Shown here in pieces: positions 23,440 to 35,372 of a stretch of 64,000 nucleotides of DNA (position 1 is its first letter; each line of letters begins with the position of its first letter). The position numbers were made by a program, and so were the translations under genes. Source of the stretch: Ligustrum vulgare (lineage: Eukaryota; Streptophyta; Magnoliopsida; Lamiales; Oleaceae); the NCBI GenBank assembly GCA_963555705.1, contig OY743170.1, positions 13,927,096-13,991,095 of the forward strand. Direction: 5' to 3'. A model generated the notes under the pieces. That model saw only the letters and a program-made list of their open reading frames with translations, made no database searches and was not told the origin of the DNA.

Positions 23440-24316
23440 TGATGCAAACCACGTAGCAATTGTAGCTACGCAACCCACAAATTATTGGAATCGACCCAAG
23501 AACGCCAATAAACCACGATTTAGAGATTGATTCAAATTAATTGAATCAAGCAACCAACACAATCAATTGATATGTTGACCTCTTTATCACAATGAAGATA
23601 AATCTCACCCAATATTTGAACAAACAAGAATTAACTCGCAAGTTCGGATTTTATTCAATAAAGAATAAGAATGTGAAAGCAATTTGCCTCTCAATTAATT
23701 TATCAAAGTTGGTTGTGAATAATGAAAATTACATCCCTATATATAGGATCAAAACTAGGTTAAGGAGTTCTAATTAAATAAGGAAACAACTACCTAAAAT
23801 TAAGGAAATAAAAATAACCTAAAATCACGCGTATGTAATGTTACGGCCGTGACTGAATTCCTTACGGCCGTAACCTTGCTTCTGAGTCACTCTTACGGCC
23901 GTGACAATATGACTTACGGCCGTAAGTCCAAAAACGCCCAATTCCAAATTTAAGCAGAAACTCCATTACGGCCGTGACACTCGAACTTTACGGCCGTGAT
24001 TGCTTATGTCTCGCAAATTCAATTTTCAGCAGAAAGTTGGTTACGGCCGTGAGGATTTGTATGTTACGGCCGTAACATTGAAATTTCACCACTTTCTTTG
24101 ACGCAATGAATAAGGTTGATCCACTCATCGTTTTGGCTCGGCCCCAACATGGAACTTGTTTCTTTTGATGACACGAACATTGTTTTGGCCATTGTTTCTT
24201 GAACTAACTTGTCCATTGCTTCCTTGGCCTTCTTGGTTTGCAATCGAGTCATCGGTCCTCCTTTGATCTTCAACGGATCTTTGTGCGGGCTTGTATCCGT
24301 GGTCTGGATCACATCA
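23440..24316 (-). repeat. 3' LTR of the 23.4-kb gypsy element
   Basis: In element orientation it starts tgatgtgatcc and ends tttgcatca. A putative TATA box (ctatatatag) is at 23737-23746, with the palindrome array upstream of it. The last 84 or so codons of pol lie inside this LTR, with the stop at 24064. Confidence 0.95.
23841..24075 (-). promoter_or_regulatory. Palindrome array TTACGGCCGTRA in U3 (3' LTR)
   Basis: Eight near-perfect motifs start at 23841, 23862, 23893, 23914, 23966, 23988, 24041 and 24064. They form four pairs with spacings 21, 21, 22 and 23 bp; pair-to-pair distances are 52, 73 and 75 bp. In element orientation the array lies about 95-330 bp upstream of the TATA box at 23737-23746. 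Each core contains CGGCCG, with symmetric CG sites that could be methylated. Confidence 0.8.
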
Positions 24317-27192
24317 TCCCCTCCCTCTTCGAAAGGATTCGACCTCGAATCTGTACCTGCATCAAACGGAGATAGATCAGAAACATTAAATGATGCCGAA
24401 ACATTATACTCACCAGGAAGATCGAGTTTATAGGCATTATTGTTGATCCTTTCGATCACTTGGAATGGACCATCTCCTCGTGGTTGTAACTTTGACTTGC
24501 GCTGTTCTGGAAACCGCTCCTTTCTCAAATGTAACCAAACCCAATCACCGGGTTCAAAAATGATGCCCTTTCTTCCTTTGTTAGCCTGCGAAGCATAATG
24601 TTCATTTTTCTTTTCAATCGCCAACCTCACCTTGTCGTGGAGTGCTTTAACCATCTCAGCCTTTTTCTTGCCATCTAAACTACTACGTTCATTCACAGGT
24701 AAAGGAATTAAATCCAATGGTGTTAGCGGATTAAAACCATAAACAATTTCAAATGGTGAACACGAAGTAGTAGAATGTATAGCCCTATTATATGCAAATT
24801 CAATAAATGGCAAACACTCTTCCCAATTTTTCAGATTTTTATTGATTATGGTGCGCAATAATTGGATCATTGTCCTATTTACTACCTCGGTCTGTCCATC
24901 GGTCTGTGGGTGACAAGTTGTAGAAAAAAGCAATTTTGTTCCTAATTTATTCCACAAGACTCTCCAAAAATGACTAAGGAATTTAACATCCCTATCCGAG
25001 ACAATACTTTTAGGCACTCCATGTAAGCGCACGACTTCCCTAAAGAAAATTTCAGCTATGTTTGTAGCATCGTCAGTTTTGTGGCATGGTATGAAATGTG
25101 CCATTTTACTAAAGCGATCTACTATCACAAAAATCGAATCTCGACCCTTCTTAGTCCTAGGCAATCCTAAAACAAAATCCATAGAGATATCGACCCAAGG
25201 TTCACTAGGGATGGGTAAAGGCATATATAATCCATGGGGTTTAATCCTAGATTTAGCCTTCTTACAATTAATGCATCTATTACAAACCCGAACCATATCA
25301 ATTTTCATTTTAGGCCAATAGAAATGTTCACTTAGGATTTCAATGGTCTTTTTAACCCCAAAATGACCCATTAAGCCTCCACTATGGGCCTCTCTCACAA
25401 GTAACTCCCTCATTGAACACCTAGGGACACACAATTTATTTTCTCGAAATAAGTAATCATCATGTTTAAAGAACCTATCCACAGCTCCTTTACCACATGA
25501 TTCATAAATATTAGAAAAATCCAGGTCATTAGCATACATGTCCTTAATGTATTCAAATCCAAGCAATTTCGAATTTAAAGAATTTAAAAGAACATACCTT
25601 CGAGATAATGCATCTGCTACCACATTTTCCTTACCTTGTTTGTACCGGATGACATAGGAAAATGTTTCGATGAACTCTACCCACCTTGCATGTCTCTTAC
25701 TCAGTTTAGCTTGACCCCTCAAATGCTTCAAGGACTCATGATCAGTGTGTATCACGAACTCCCGTGGCCACAAGTAATGTTGCCATGTTTCCAAAGTGCG
25801 CACAAGTGAGTATAACTCCTTGTCATATGTGGGATAATTAAGTGCAGCCCCTTTTAGTTTTTCACTAAAATAGGCGATTGGCCTTTGATCCTGCATTAAA
25901 ACAGCTCCAATGCCTAGCCCTGAGGCATCACATTCAATCTCAAAAGTCTTGTCAAAGTTAGGAAGTGATAAAACCGGTTCTTCACACAACATATTTTTGA
26001 TAGTATCAAATGCATGCTCCTGTTCTACACCCCATTTAAACCCTACACTCTTTTTGACAATTTCTGTGAGTGGTGCAGCAATCGTGCTAAAATTTTTAAC
26101 AAAGCGCCTATAAAAACTAGCCAAGCCATGAAAACTCCTAACCTCAGTTATGCTTTTAGGTGTTGGCCATTCTTTAATAGCCTTGATTTTCTCTTCATCT
26201 ACTTCTATCCCTTTAGCACTAACCACATAGCCAAGAAATACAACTTTTTCCGTGCAAAAATCACACTTTTTAAAGTTAGCAAAAAGTTGCTCTTGTCTTA
26301 AAACCACAAGCACACACCTAACATGCTCCACATGCTCATTCAAAGTTTTACTATATATCAAGATATCATCGAAGTAAACTACAACGAATTTACCTATAAA
26401 TGCACGTAAAACATGATTCATTAAACGCATAAATGTGCTAGGTGCATTAGTAAGTCCAAAAGGCATTACTAACCATTCATACAAGCCATACTTAGTTTTA
26501 AAAGCAGTTTTCCACTCATCTCCTTCTTTCATTCGAATTTGATGATAACCACTCTTAAGGTCAATTTTACTAAATATGCTAGAGCCATGCAATTCATCCA
26601 ACATATCATCTAACCTAGGAATAGGATGACGATACTTTACCGTTATGTTGTTGATGGCCCTACAATCAACACACATCCTCCACGTTCCGTCCTTCTTCGG
26701 CACAAGTAACACGGGTACGGCACATGGGCTCATGCTCTCCCTTATGTACCCCTTACTCATTAATTCCTCAACTTGCTTTTGAAGCTCCTTCGTCTCCTCG
26801 GGATTGCTCCTATAAGCTGGACGGTTTGGAATGACTGCTCCAGGTATAAAATCAATTTGATGTTCAATACCTCGAATGGGTGGCAACCCACTAGGTATAT
26901 CATCTGAAAACACATCCTCGAATTCCTGCAATAAAGAAATAGCCAAACTAGGGAGGGATTTGTTAGTTTCATCAAAGGCAAGGAATGAATCCTTGTACAA
27001 TAAAAGGACCATTGGTCGTTTTTCCATAAATGCTTTTTTGATTTCACTCCTTTTTGCGTAGAAACTCATTTTTCTTTCTTTTCTGGCACTCTTCGCTCCC
27101 TCTCCTTTTTCTGAGGTATGTACCCCCAACACTCTTTTTTTCTCTCGCCTCTCCTTTTTCTGGAGTCGTGGCTCCAACTCTCTTTTTCTCAT
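24064..27192 (-). CDS. pol: Pol polyprotein: RT, RNase H, integrase (Ty3/gypsy)
   Basis: The 1042-codon frame is open with no internal stop. Approximate residues: lysine-rich pro-pol linker 1-50; RT with '[18 protein letters not shown]' near 165 and catalytic YFDD at 273-276; RNase H with '[11 protein letters not shown]' near 415; integrase zinc finger near 600-640; integrase core with 'DFVLGLP', 'IVSDRDVKF' and 'GQTEVVNR' between about 670 and 770, the D, D and E region. The C-terminus has 'NVSDLSPFD' and no obvious chromodomain. It copies element RNA into DNA and integrates it. The first Met is not a biological start: the protein should continue from gag-pro, and a one-base shift near 27130 separates the frames. 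The last part is encoded in the 3' LTR. Confidence 0.9.
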   Translation of the reverse strand: MRKRELEPRLQKKERREKKRVLGVHTSEKGEGAKSARKERKMSFYAKRSEIKKAFMEKRPMVLLLYKDSFLAFDETNKSLPSLAISLLQEFEDVFSDDIPSGLPPIRGIEHQIDFIPGAVIPNRPAYRSNPEETKELQKQVEELMSKGYIRESMSPCAVPVLLVPKKDGTWRMCVDCRAINNITVKYRHPIPRLDDMLDELHGSSIFSKIDLKSGYHQIRMKEGDEWKTAFKTKYGLYEWLVMPFGLTNAPSTFMRLMNHVLRAFIGKFVVVYFDDILIYSKTLNEHVEHVRCVLVVLRQEQLFANFKKCDFCTEKVVFLGYVVSAKGIEVDEEKIKAIKEWPTPKSITEVRSFHGLASFYRRFVKNFSTIAAPLTEIVKKSVGFKWGVEQEHAFDTIKNMLCEEPVLSLPNFDKTFEIECDASGLGIGAVLMQDQRPIAYFSEKLKGAALNYPTYDKELYSLVRTLETWQHYLWPREFVIHTDHESLKHLRGQAKLSKRHARWVEFIETFSYVIRYKQGKENVVADALSRRYVLLNSLNSKLLGFEYIKDMYANDLDFSNIYESCGKGAVDRFFKHDDYLFRENKLCVPRCSMRELLVREAHSGGLMGHFGVKKTIEILSEHFYWPKMKIDMVRVCNRCINCKKAKSRIKPHGLYMPLPIPSEPWVDISMDFVLGLPRTKKGRDSIFVIVDRFSKMAHFIPCHKTDDATNIAEIFFREVVRLHGVPKSIVSDRDVKFLSHFWRVLWNKLGTKLLFSTTCHPQTDGQTEVVNRTMIQLLRTIINKNLKNWEECLPFIEFAYNRAIHSTTSCSPFEIVYGFNPLTPLDLIPLPVNERSSLDGKKKAEMVKALHDKVRLAIEKKNEHYASQANKGRKGIIFEPGDWVWLHLRKERFPEQRKSKLQPRGDGPFQVIERINNNAYKLDLPGEYNVSASFNVSDLSPFDAGTDSRSNPFEEGGDDVIQTTDTSPHKDPLKIKGGPMTRLQTKKAKEAMDKLVQETMAKTMFVSSKETSSMLGPSQNDEWINLIHCVKESGEISMLRP
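24318..24332 (-). other. Polypurine tract of the 23.4-kb gypsy element
   Basis: The minus strand reads cgaagagggagggg next to the 3' LTR. Confidence 0.85.
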
Positions 27193-28651
27193 TTTCCTTT
27201 ACTCTTTTTTCTTCATCATTTTTCAATTTTATTTGATCTTCATACACTTGTGACGGTGTCAATGGTGCAAGTGTAATGGTTTTTCCCCCTTTGGTAAAGC
27301 TATACCTATTTTTATACCCATCATGCGTGACCTTCCTATCATACTGCCAAGGTCTACCCAACAAAATGTGCCCGGCATGCATAGGTACCACATCACACAT
27401 AACTTCATCCACATAGCTACCAATAGAAAAATTCACCAACACCCTCCTATTCACCTTAATTTCTCCACTATCATTTAACCATTGAAGCCTACAAGGTTTA
27501 GGATGTTTTAACAAAGGTAATCCTAATTTTTCAACAAGTATAGTACTAGCGACGTTAGTGCAACTACCGCCATCAATAATCATACTACATACCTTGTTAT
27601 TAATGCGACATCGAGTATGAAATATGTTCTCCCGTTGTTGTTCCAAATCATCCGTGTGGATTTGGGCACTAAGGGCTCGCCTTGCCACTAATAACTCGCC
27701 ATGCTCCCCGGATAACACATCTTCATCCTCACATATTTCCTCCAACGCTGGCATATCGCTATAATCCTCTTCCTCACTATCACTCTCCATAGTTCCATCC
27801 TTTCGCAAAAGTACCACTCGCCTATTAGGACATTGAGACGCCACATGTCCTCTCCCCAAACATTTGAAGCATTGAATGTCTCTACTCCTAGATGGTTGAG
27901 GTTCCCCTTTAGGTATGAACTTATTAGCTTGTTCCTCCTTCCCTTTTGGTGCCTCAAACTTCCCTTTTGGTGCTTCAAACTTCCCTTTAGAAACAGTCTC
28001 ATCTCCTTTACCTTCCCACTTCGGCTTCCAAGGAGAATTAGAACCCGATTGATACCTTGCTGTTCCCTTTTTCTTCAATTGCTTCTCAACCTTTATAGCC
28101 ATATGCAACATATCCTCCATCTCCAAGTAATGTTGTAGTTCAACCACATTAGCTATATCTTTATTCATCCCTTTCAAAAACCGAGCCATCGTAGCCTCCC
28201 TATCCTCTTCTACATTAGCTCTAATCATCAACAACTCCATCTCCTTATGATAATCCTCCACACTCTTTGATCCTTGGTATAGACTTTGCAACTTTTGATG
28301 AAGCTCCCGATGGTAATGACTAGGAATGAACCTCTTTCTCATGATAGCTTTTAATTCATCCCAAGTACTAACGGGTCTCTCGCGATTCCTCCTCCTAGAA
28401 GTCACCAATTGATCCCACCAAGTAATAGCGTAATCGGAGAACTCAAGTACAGCTACTTTAACCTTTTTCTCTTCCGAATAAGTGTAGCAATTAAAAATTA
28501 ATTCCATCTTCTTCTCCCATTCTAAGTATGCTTCCGGATCACTCCTTCCTTTGAATGACGGAATTGTCATTTTGATGTTGTTCATACTACCATCCATTCT
28601 ATCGCCACCAAGATCTCTATCCCTTCTTCCATGCCTAACTACTCTATCCAC
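27044..28651 (-). CDS. gag: Gag and aspartic protease (Ty3/gypsy)
   Basis: The 535-codon frame has the plant gypsy gag domain ('[17 protein letters not shown]', '[18 protein letters not shown]', '[18 protein letters not shown]') in its first half. A CCHC knuckle ([14 protein letters not shown]) lies near 265-280, and a retropepsin-like domain ('[14 protein letters not shown]', '[10 protein letters not shown]') around 355-445. Gag packages element RNA; the protease cuts the polyprotein. The real N-terminus probably begins at 28830 (MSDTRAKYTFKRL...) in another frame, since that stretch flows into this one with one indel near 28660. The C-terminus runs off-frame after 'EKKSVG' near 27130, whereas the pol frame continues the expected 'TSEKGE' sequence. 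Both shifts look like mutations rather than programmed sites, because the related element shows the linker in frame. Confidence 0.87.
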   Translation of the reverse strand: MDRVVRHGRRDRDLGGDRMDGSMNNIKMTIPSFKGRSDPEAYLEWEKKMELIFNCYTYSEEKKVKVAVLEFSDYAITWWDQLVTSRRRNRERPVSTWDELKAIMRKRFIPSHYHRELHQKLQSLYQGSKSVEDYHKEMELLMIRANVEEDREATMARFLKGMNKDIANVVELQHYLEMEDMLHMAIKVEKQLKKKGTARYQSGSNSPWKPKWEGKGDETVSKGKFEAPKGKFEAPKGKEEQANKFIPKGEPQPSRSRDIQCFKCLGRGHVASQCPNRRVVLLRKDGTMESDSEEEDYSDMPALEEICEDEDVLSGEHGELLVARRALSAQIHTDDLEQQRENIFHTRCRINNKVCSMIIDGGSCTNVASTILVEKLGLPLLKHPKPCRLQWLNDSGEIKVNRRVLVNFSIGSYVDEVMCDVVPMHAGHILLGRPWQYDRKVTHDGYKNRYSFTKGGKTITLAPLTPSQVYEDQIKLKNDEEKRVKENEKKRVGATTPEKGEAREKKSVGGTYLRKRRGSEECQKRKKNEFLRKKE

Positions 28652-29335
28652 AATTGCCCCATCGTCAAAATCACTACCTTCTTCATTCTCATCGACCCCT
28701 CTACTCTACGACCTTGTTCACCTTGCCTACGGACATTAGGCACTTCCCGAGGTTGTTCAAGCCTTTCTAACCTACCTAACAAGTCCCCGAACAACCGCTT
28801 AAACGTGTATTTCGCTCGTGTATCACTCAAATTAGGCTTTTACCCTCTATTGATCTCACCTCTCTGCCTTTTTCCACTCAATAGCTTTCACCCCAATTGC
28901 TTCAAAGAACGAATCCGAACTGAAACAAGTTTAAACCCGATTGCTTCAAATCGAATATGAGTGAGAAGTAATGAATTTGTTGGAAAACTCAAAGAAGACC
29001 TTTAGAGAATTAAATTTGGCTTTATATAGAACTTGACACTTTTTATGGAAACTAGGATTGTTTCAAGAAAATAATTCTTGAAATCAAATATCAAATATTT
29101 TAGTTGGACTGAGAATTTTCGTTTTTTTTTTTTTTTAATTTCTCGAAGACTCAACTACGAGAAAGACGCAACAAACGAAATTTAATTTGGATAACAGACG
29201 AAGGAAATAACGACTATTGAATTTTTTGTGACACTTTTCTGGATTAAAGACTCAAAGCTGGAAGAACACGAAGAACAAGAATAAGAAACTCAAGAAAACA
29301 AAAACAAGATATAACCTTGATTTTTGGAGCCTAAA

Positions 29336-29346
29336 CTCTGATACCA
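29336..29346 (-). other. Primer-binding site, initiator tRNA-Met
   Basis: The minus strand reads TGGTATCAGAG two bases inside the 5' LTR. Confidence 0.92.
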
Positions 29347-29348
29347 GA

Positions 29349-30225
29349 TGATGCAAACCACGTAGCAATTGTAGCTACGCAACCCACAAATTATTGGAAT
29401 CGACCCAAGAACGCCAATAAACCACGATTTAGAGATTGATTCAAATTAATTGAATCAAGCAACCAACACAATCAATTGATATGTTGACCTCTTTATCACA
29501 ATGAAGATAAATCTCACCCAATATTTGAACAAACAAGAATTAACTCGCAAGTTCGGATTTTATTCAATAAAGAATAAGAATGTGAAAGCAATTTGCCTCT
29601 CAATTAATTTATCAAAGTTGGTTGTGAATAATGAAAATTACATCCCTATATATAGGGTCAAAACTAGGTTAAGGAGTTCTAATTAAATAAGGAAACAACT
29701 ACCTAAAATTAAGGAAATAAAAATAACCTAAAACCACGCGTATGTAATGTTACGGCCGTGACTGAATTCCTTACGGCCGTAACCTTGCTTCTGAGTCACT
29801 CTTACGGCCGTGACAATATGACTTACGGCCGTAAGTCCAAAAACGCCCAATTCCAAATTTAAGCAGAAACTCCATTACGGCCGTGACACTCGAACTTTAC
29901 GGCCGTGATTGCTTATGTCTCGCAAATTCAATTTTCAGCAGAAAGTTAGTTACGACCGTGAGGATTTGTATGTTACGGCCGTAACATTGAAATTTCACCA
30001 CTTTCTTTGACGCAATGAATAAGGTTGATCCACTCATCGTTTTGGCTCGGCCCCAACATGGAACTTGTTTCTTTTGATGACACGAACATTGTTTTGGCCA
30101 TTGTTTCTTGAACTAACTTGTCCATTGCTTCCTTGGCCTTCTTGGTTTGCAATCGAGTCATCGGTCCTCCTTTGATCTTCAACGGATCTTTGTGCGGGCT
30201 TGTATCCGTGGTCTGTATCACATCA
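29349..30225 (-). repeat. 5' LTR of the 23.4-kb gypsy element
   Basis: Same length as the 3' LTR. TATA box at 29646-29655. Motifs of the palindrome array start at 29750, 29771, 29802, 29823, 29875, 29897, 29950 (mutated to ttacgaccgtga) and 29973. The minus-strand reading frame at 29973-30221 is the duplicated C-terminal end of pol and is not a separate gene. Confidence 0.95.
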
Positions 30226-31050
30226 GAATATATTAATATATTTCTAATGGTTTATGCATTCTCCTCTCGTATTTAAGCTTTAAATTTTTCACTCAAAAAT
30301 AAGAATCATAATAATTATAAAAGCGTGCTGAATCTTAACCCACAAATAATTGTATTTGACCAATAAAATTATATTTTCACCTATAAAATCAAGTGGTCAA
30401 AATAACAATTTCATAAATCTAGCAATTATCATGATATAACAATCGACAATGTTGGAGTAAAAAAATTATAGCAAAAATCGTATCATATAACCTTTACAAA
30501 ACTATTAAAATTAAGAATTATTAAAAAAATATTATTCATTCTTAACCAATAACATTATAGTTTTACATATAAAATCAAGTAGTTAAAATAATACTTACGC
30601 AAATCTTGCAATTATCATGACATGGCAACCGGATAACACTGAAAGTCAAAAAATTATACCGAGAATTTTAGATCATATAATTTTTAGACAATTATTAAAA
30701 TTAATCTTATATTTGTTTTATTCAAAAAAATGTATTAATACTAATTAATGCTTAAGTTCGGCCAGCAAAAAATTGCATCGAGCATTTTAATATGAAATGG
30801 GAAAATGAAAAGCCATTTCCCATCCACACCTCATTAATCAATTCAACATCAACAAATGAAAAGTCACTGGTATGACACGTCTTCCACCTATTCCAATACA
30901 TATTCAAGTTGATAATTAATGTTAAACAATTGTATCGAAAATCAGGAAAAAAAAACATAAGGTTTCCAAAAAAAAAAATAAGTGACAGTGGGTGGGAATT
31001 TTTTTTTACAGCTGTTGTGGTTTAATATATAATATAGATATATATAATAA

Positions 31051-31090
<40 letters not shown>

Positions 31091-31106
31091 TATTAAGATT
31101 TCTCCC
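30226..31106. other. AT-rich repeats continuing from 23439, and (AAT)n
   Basis: Positions 30240-30530 and 30540-30720 are further copies of the repeats left of the gypsy element. A trinucleotide (AAT)n run is at about 31048-31090. No coding sequence seen. Confidence 0.6.
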
Positions 31107-33240
31107 GTACACAAAATGCATAAAAATAATATATTAAAATAATTAATAAAATTTTACAAACAATAAAACTACTTCAAATTATAATAGCTTCTTTGAGTAA
31201 TAAAAATCAATTTATATATTTAAGTAGTAAATGGTTATTAAGTTTTCCACATTTTTTCACAAAAATAAAATAAAAATGAAGTTGTTGTTCGATTAAAAAT
31301 TGATATTATTTTTTATCGAAAATAACAGATATTTGCACATTGTTTGGAGTTGCGTTTTTAAGTATTAAAATGAACATCCTTAATAATTTCAATTTCATTT
31401 CCCATTGTACTAAACGCATTATCAAGCCCCTGTTTGGTACCTATTATTTTTAAATCTCATTTTTTAAAAACTCATTTTCAACCACACATTATACCAATAA
31501 AATAATCTACACATAAATCCAAAAATATTCTCCAATTTTTAACTACACATTCTCCAAAATATTTACTATTCCAAATCACATTATTCCAAATAATGGGTCT
31601 CAAACAGGGACCAAATGCAGTCAACGCTTTATCCATAACATAGTAATTAATTTCACTATGTAAAATGATTTCCATAATACCATTCAAATGTATATCAATG
31701 TGATGACATAATAATTAGTTTTAGTTTCAATAAATTATTAATTATCATCACTACCTCTTACGTTGATGCAAGCAAGTTTAATTCAAATAATTAAAAAAAT
31801 GAATAGTCACCGTTTTCTAAAAAAAATTACTGCTTTCTGGAAAAAAAAATCTATTAAGAAGTGTAAACAAACTTATTTGTCACTAATATTTTTAACTAAA
31901 CAAAAAAGAACAAATATTAAAGTTTAATAAAATATTAATCTAATTAATGCACAAATAATGTAAGAAAAAGTAAAGTTATTTTTGTTTTTCAAAGTTAATG
32001 TGTAGTTTTCCAAATGTATTAATTTCTTTATTTTTTTATAAAGCAATTAATGATGAATATTAATGCATTTCAATTTTTGGAAAGTATTTTAGACTGGAAA
32101 ACAAAAATGATGTACGGAAGTTGCAATTTAAAAATATGAATTTTGATAAGTGCTTGTTAATTTTTAATACTTATACATAATTTATCCAGTATACAAAATG
32201 CATAAAAAATAATATTATATTAAAATAATTATTAAAATTTTACAAACAATAAAACTACTTCAAATTATAATAGTTATATTAAAAAATTTTATAATTTTTT
32301 TATCATCAACTCTTTATTAATTTCTACATCTTGTCTTTTGAGACAATTTTTGTTCAATATATTTGTTTTGTTGACGAAAAACACTTATTTATTTCTCATA
32401 TTTTGAAATAATCAAAATAAATAATTAATACAAAAGTTAAAAAAAATATTTGCACATCCTTTCAATGCAAATTAGCAGAATATTTGAATAGAAATTGCGA
32501 TTAGAAATAAAATTTATTAATTAATTGAATGTTATAAATAACAATGCGATTAAAAAAAGTTAAGGATATAAAAGCAAAACTAAACAAACACCGAAGATCT
32601 ATCTTGCAATTAAACTATGGTGTAAATTTTAAAAAATGTGTTGTATGAATATAGTTCCCTAAAATAATATTATATATATATATATATATATACCTATTAG
32701 CATTCAATACATGTAATCAAGTGCCTATTTACAATGCATTACACACTTTCCCACATTAAATGTCTCATTAATTGTCAACAACTCATTTCCCAATTCCGGA
32801 AATTCAATTGAAAAAAAAAAAACACTTATTTATCTCTCATATTTTTAAATAATCAAAATAAATAATTAATACAAAAGTTAAAAAAATTATTTGCACATCC
32901 TTTCAATGCAAATTAGCAGAATATTTGAATAGAAATTGCGATTAGAAATAAAATTTATTAATTAATTGAATGTTATAAATAACAATGCGATTAAAAAAAG
33001 TTAAGGATATAAAAGCAAAACTAATTTTTTATATAAAACATTTAAAAGGGTGTCAAATTTTGAGTGGTGTGATATACTTAGTGTACATGTAGAATTTTTT
33101 ATTTTGAATAGTAATTTTTTTTTTTTTTTAAGTTTCAAATTCAATAACATTTTGTATTGAAATTTTATTGAAATTATGATTTTTATTTGATATGATTGAA
33201 TCAAGAAATTTTCAAAATTATAACTTTAAAATTATATATT
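31107..33240. repeat. AT-rich stretch with long direct repeats
   Basis: Positions 31107-31187 match 32189-32273 (tacaaaatgcataaaaa...caaattataatag). A nearly identical block of about 203 bp occurs at 32381-32584 and 32822-33024 (acacttatttat...aaaagcaaaactaa). A (TA)n run lies near 32669-32692. There is no protein-coding signal. Internal duplication of this kind is common in non-autonomous Helitrons, but ownership is not proven. Confidence 0.7.
31426..31611. mobile_element. PIF/Harbinger-like MITE, 186 bp
   Basis: The ends gcccctgtttgg and the inverted partner (caaacagggac on the plus strand) flank a non-coding AT-rich core. A 3-bp caa is present on each side. The interior aaccacacattctcc phrase also occurs in the MITE at 38535-43909, so the two are related. 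Confidence 0.65.
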
Positions 33241-33267
33241 TCGTACATCGCACGGGTACACAACTAG
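33240..33267 (+). mobile_element. Helitron-like 3' terminus (plus orientation)
   Basis: cgtacatcgcacgggtacacaactag followed by T. The stem is imperfect (CGTAC/GCACG) but the layout and the CTAG-T end match the termini at 22524 and 36852. Confidence 0.6.
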
Positions 33268-33268
33268 T

Positions 33269-34370
33269 AATATATAAAAGCTGTTGAATTTTGGCAGGAG
33301 AACTCAGCTTTTATTATGTTCACATTGATGCTACTTCCAATCAATGATGGAATGAAGCTTAATTATAGAGAATTTTTTTACTGATTTATATTTGGTTATT
33401 TGTATTAAACCTCTATTTTCATAAAATTATTCTGATCTTTTAATATTTTAAATCTTACAAATAAGTATTTGTGTTCAGTTATGCAAATTTAATATAAAAT
33501 CTTATAAAACATTTTTTAAATAATCTTTTTTAAAATTATTTAGTACATCTAAAAATTCGAGCCCATTTGTATTGCGTTTTATTCAATTAATGAATATTTT
33601 TATAAAAAGTTACATTTAATACGTAAATAATTTTTTATAACGATTATGATATTTTATTGGTCTTAATCTTATGGAAGAATAATTTTGTTCAGTCATACAA
33701 ATCCAATGTCGAATTTTCATTTATATTTATATCGAATATTTAATCAATTTGTATTAAATTTTGTTATAAATAATTTTACTTTTAAGTTCTTTGTTACATA
33801 TATTGATATACATAATAATGATTTTTTTTATATCAGATTATTTATCAAAATAATTTTATTTACAATTATATTTTATTATTATTTAATTTTTTGTTCACGA
33901 AAGTCTCATATCACATTTTTAACATTAATGGTTAACAAATTTATTTATATTGTTTTGAAATGATATAGATATTAATGATTTTTTGTCCTAACTGTTAAGT
34001 TTAAATTTTAAAAAATAATTATTTATGTCATGATATTAATTGTTATATTTTAATTCAATATTTATGATTCTTAAATTTCTACAATAATAAGTAAATTGTC
34101 TCCCAATTTACTTAACTGAAAATTGAGATGATCAATGTTATATTATAATTTTCTTAAAAAAATAATTATGTTATATAAATATTGAAAACCTATAATATAA
34201 TGAATTTGATGCATCTTTGTCAATTTCACAATTTTTTTTTTCTTTTTTTTTATGATTATCGAATTCGTTTCTTATATGTGTTATTTTCCATTGTCAATTA
34301 TCAAAACAGTGAATCTTATCTTTTATACGCATGGTCTATATTATTAATTTTTCATCTATTGTTTGATTGT
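33269..34370. other. AT-rich, no gene recognised
   Basis: Begins aatatataaaagctg, which could be the inner part of a Helitron 5' end. The rest is low-complexity AT-rich sequence with no recognisable protein. Confidence 0.4.
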
Positions 34371-34990
34371 TCAGAGTACATGGACATTGGAGATCCTACA
34401 TTTAAGTATTCATTTTGCAAGGAAAATTTATATTGTTTACGGATAATTTTGTCGTGATAGTCTAAAATTTAATTTATTTCTTTTAATGTCCTCGGTAGGA
34501 GTGAATCATGCGATTCAATGTTGCATGATTGTATAATTTCTGATTTGAAGGATATGCAAGACAAATACAACAAATTCGTAAGGCAGTTTAGGTCGGTTAG
34601 AGAAAAGATGATTGAGGAAAATACTTCAAATGTAAGATTTATACTTATTGGTCAGTAAGCGACCGATGATAGGCGATATGATTTTCCTGTTGTTGATGAA
34701 ATTGCTGAATTGATTGTCGATGGATTTGGATACACAACCTGGACACATGGATATCATTATTGTGCCGTGCATGTGGTGGATCGTTGCAGCGGATAACGAA
34801 ATGTATCATCTTTATTTACCTTTGTAGTATCCATTGCTCTTTCTGAGAAATGTTGATCATACACAGGGATTGTCCAATAGAATAAGGTTGGCAGTTACAA
34901 AACTTGGCGACCATGTTCTAGAATGTCAAATTCTTTCTGGTAGTAATGGAATAAGGTTAATAGTTACAAAACTTTCCAACGAATGAATTT
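34371..34990 (+). pseudogene. Helitron replicase fragment, copy 1
   Basis: Pieces in order: 'EYMDIGDPTFKYSFCKE' (34375-34425), like the cysteine-containing N-terminus of plant Helitron proteins; an intron-like stretch ending tcggtag; then 'SMLHDCIISDLKDMQDKY' and 'RRYDFPVVDEIAELI' (34525-34730). It jumps to a segment resembling the PIF1-type helicase C-terminus ('LECQILSGSNG', near 34920). The HUH endonuclease and most of the helicase are absent. In-frame stops are present. Close relative of 35600-36715. Confidence 0.7.
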
Positions 34991-35372
34991 GTATATTCCA
35001 AAGTGAGCTCAAAGACACATTCATATAAAAATTTGAGTAGAAACTAGATCAATAATAATATTCAATTTCTAACTTAGTGCTTTATTGTGAATCAATTCAT
35101 GTTGATAAGCAAACTAATTATATAAAAGCAAACATTTAAATTTTCCTTAAATGAACTGTGGTGAGTTCTTACATTAAAAATTTTATTTTAAGGAAATATC
35201 TTGGATGATGATTATGAAATGTAGGGGCAAGAATTATTTCCAAATGGTTGTGGGTTTGAACAAATTAATCTTTGACTCCTTAATTTTGATTTGTTGACAA
35301 TAAAAAGCGTGTTGCATTTTTTTAAATTGAACGTTTGCCTTTATTTTTATTTATTTTTAGTTTTTTAAAATT

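Larger units (their letters stand above)
23440..30225 (-). mobile_element. Young Ty3/gypsy LTR retrotransposon, 6.8 kb
   Basis: Two 877-bp LTRs (23440-24316, 29349-30225) with TG...CA ends differ at about five positions noted by eye. On the minus strand it has a tRNA-iMet PBS, gag, protease, RT, RNase H, integrase and a polypurine tract. The flanking 5 bp are GAATG and GAATA, an imperfect duplication. It is inserted in AT-rich repeat sequence. Two frameshifts (near 28660 in gag and near 27130 between pro and pol) probably make this copy defective despite its youth. Gag and LTRs are related to the gag-pro-only element at 370-7654. Confidence 0.95.

Noticed and set aside
23841..24075. CRISPR-like short repeats with spacers
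   Set aside because: Units are 12-bp palindromes with irregular 8-60 bp gaps in a plant LTR, without cas genes. This is a regulatory-type array, not CRISPR.
27044..27192. Programmed -1 frameshift between gag-pro and pol
   Set aside because: In the related element the linker with the TSEKGE motif continues in the protease frame, and here the break sits next to a G run, so a mutational or sequencing indel is more likely.
29973..30221. Separate 82-residue gene
   Set aside because: It is the LTR copy of the pol C-terminus in the 5' LTR, without its own start context or domain.
33685..34457. AT-rich plus-strand frames with hydrophobic residues resembling membrane proteins
   Set aside because: The composition is what AT-rich DNA gives by chance; only the last piece (34375-34425) has a recognisable Helitron segment.
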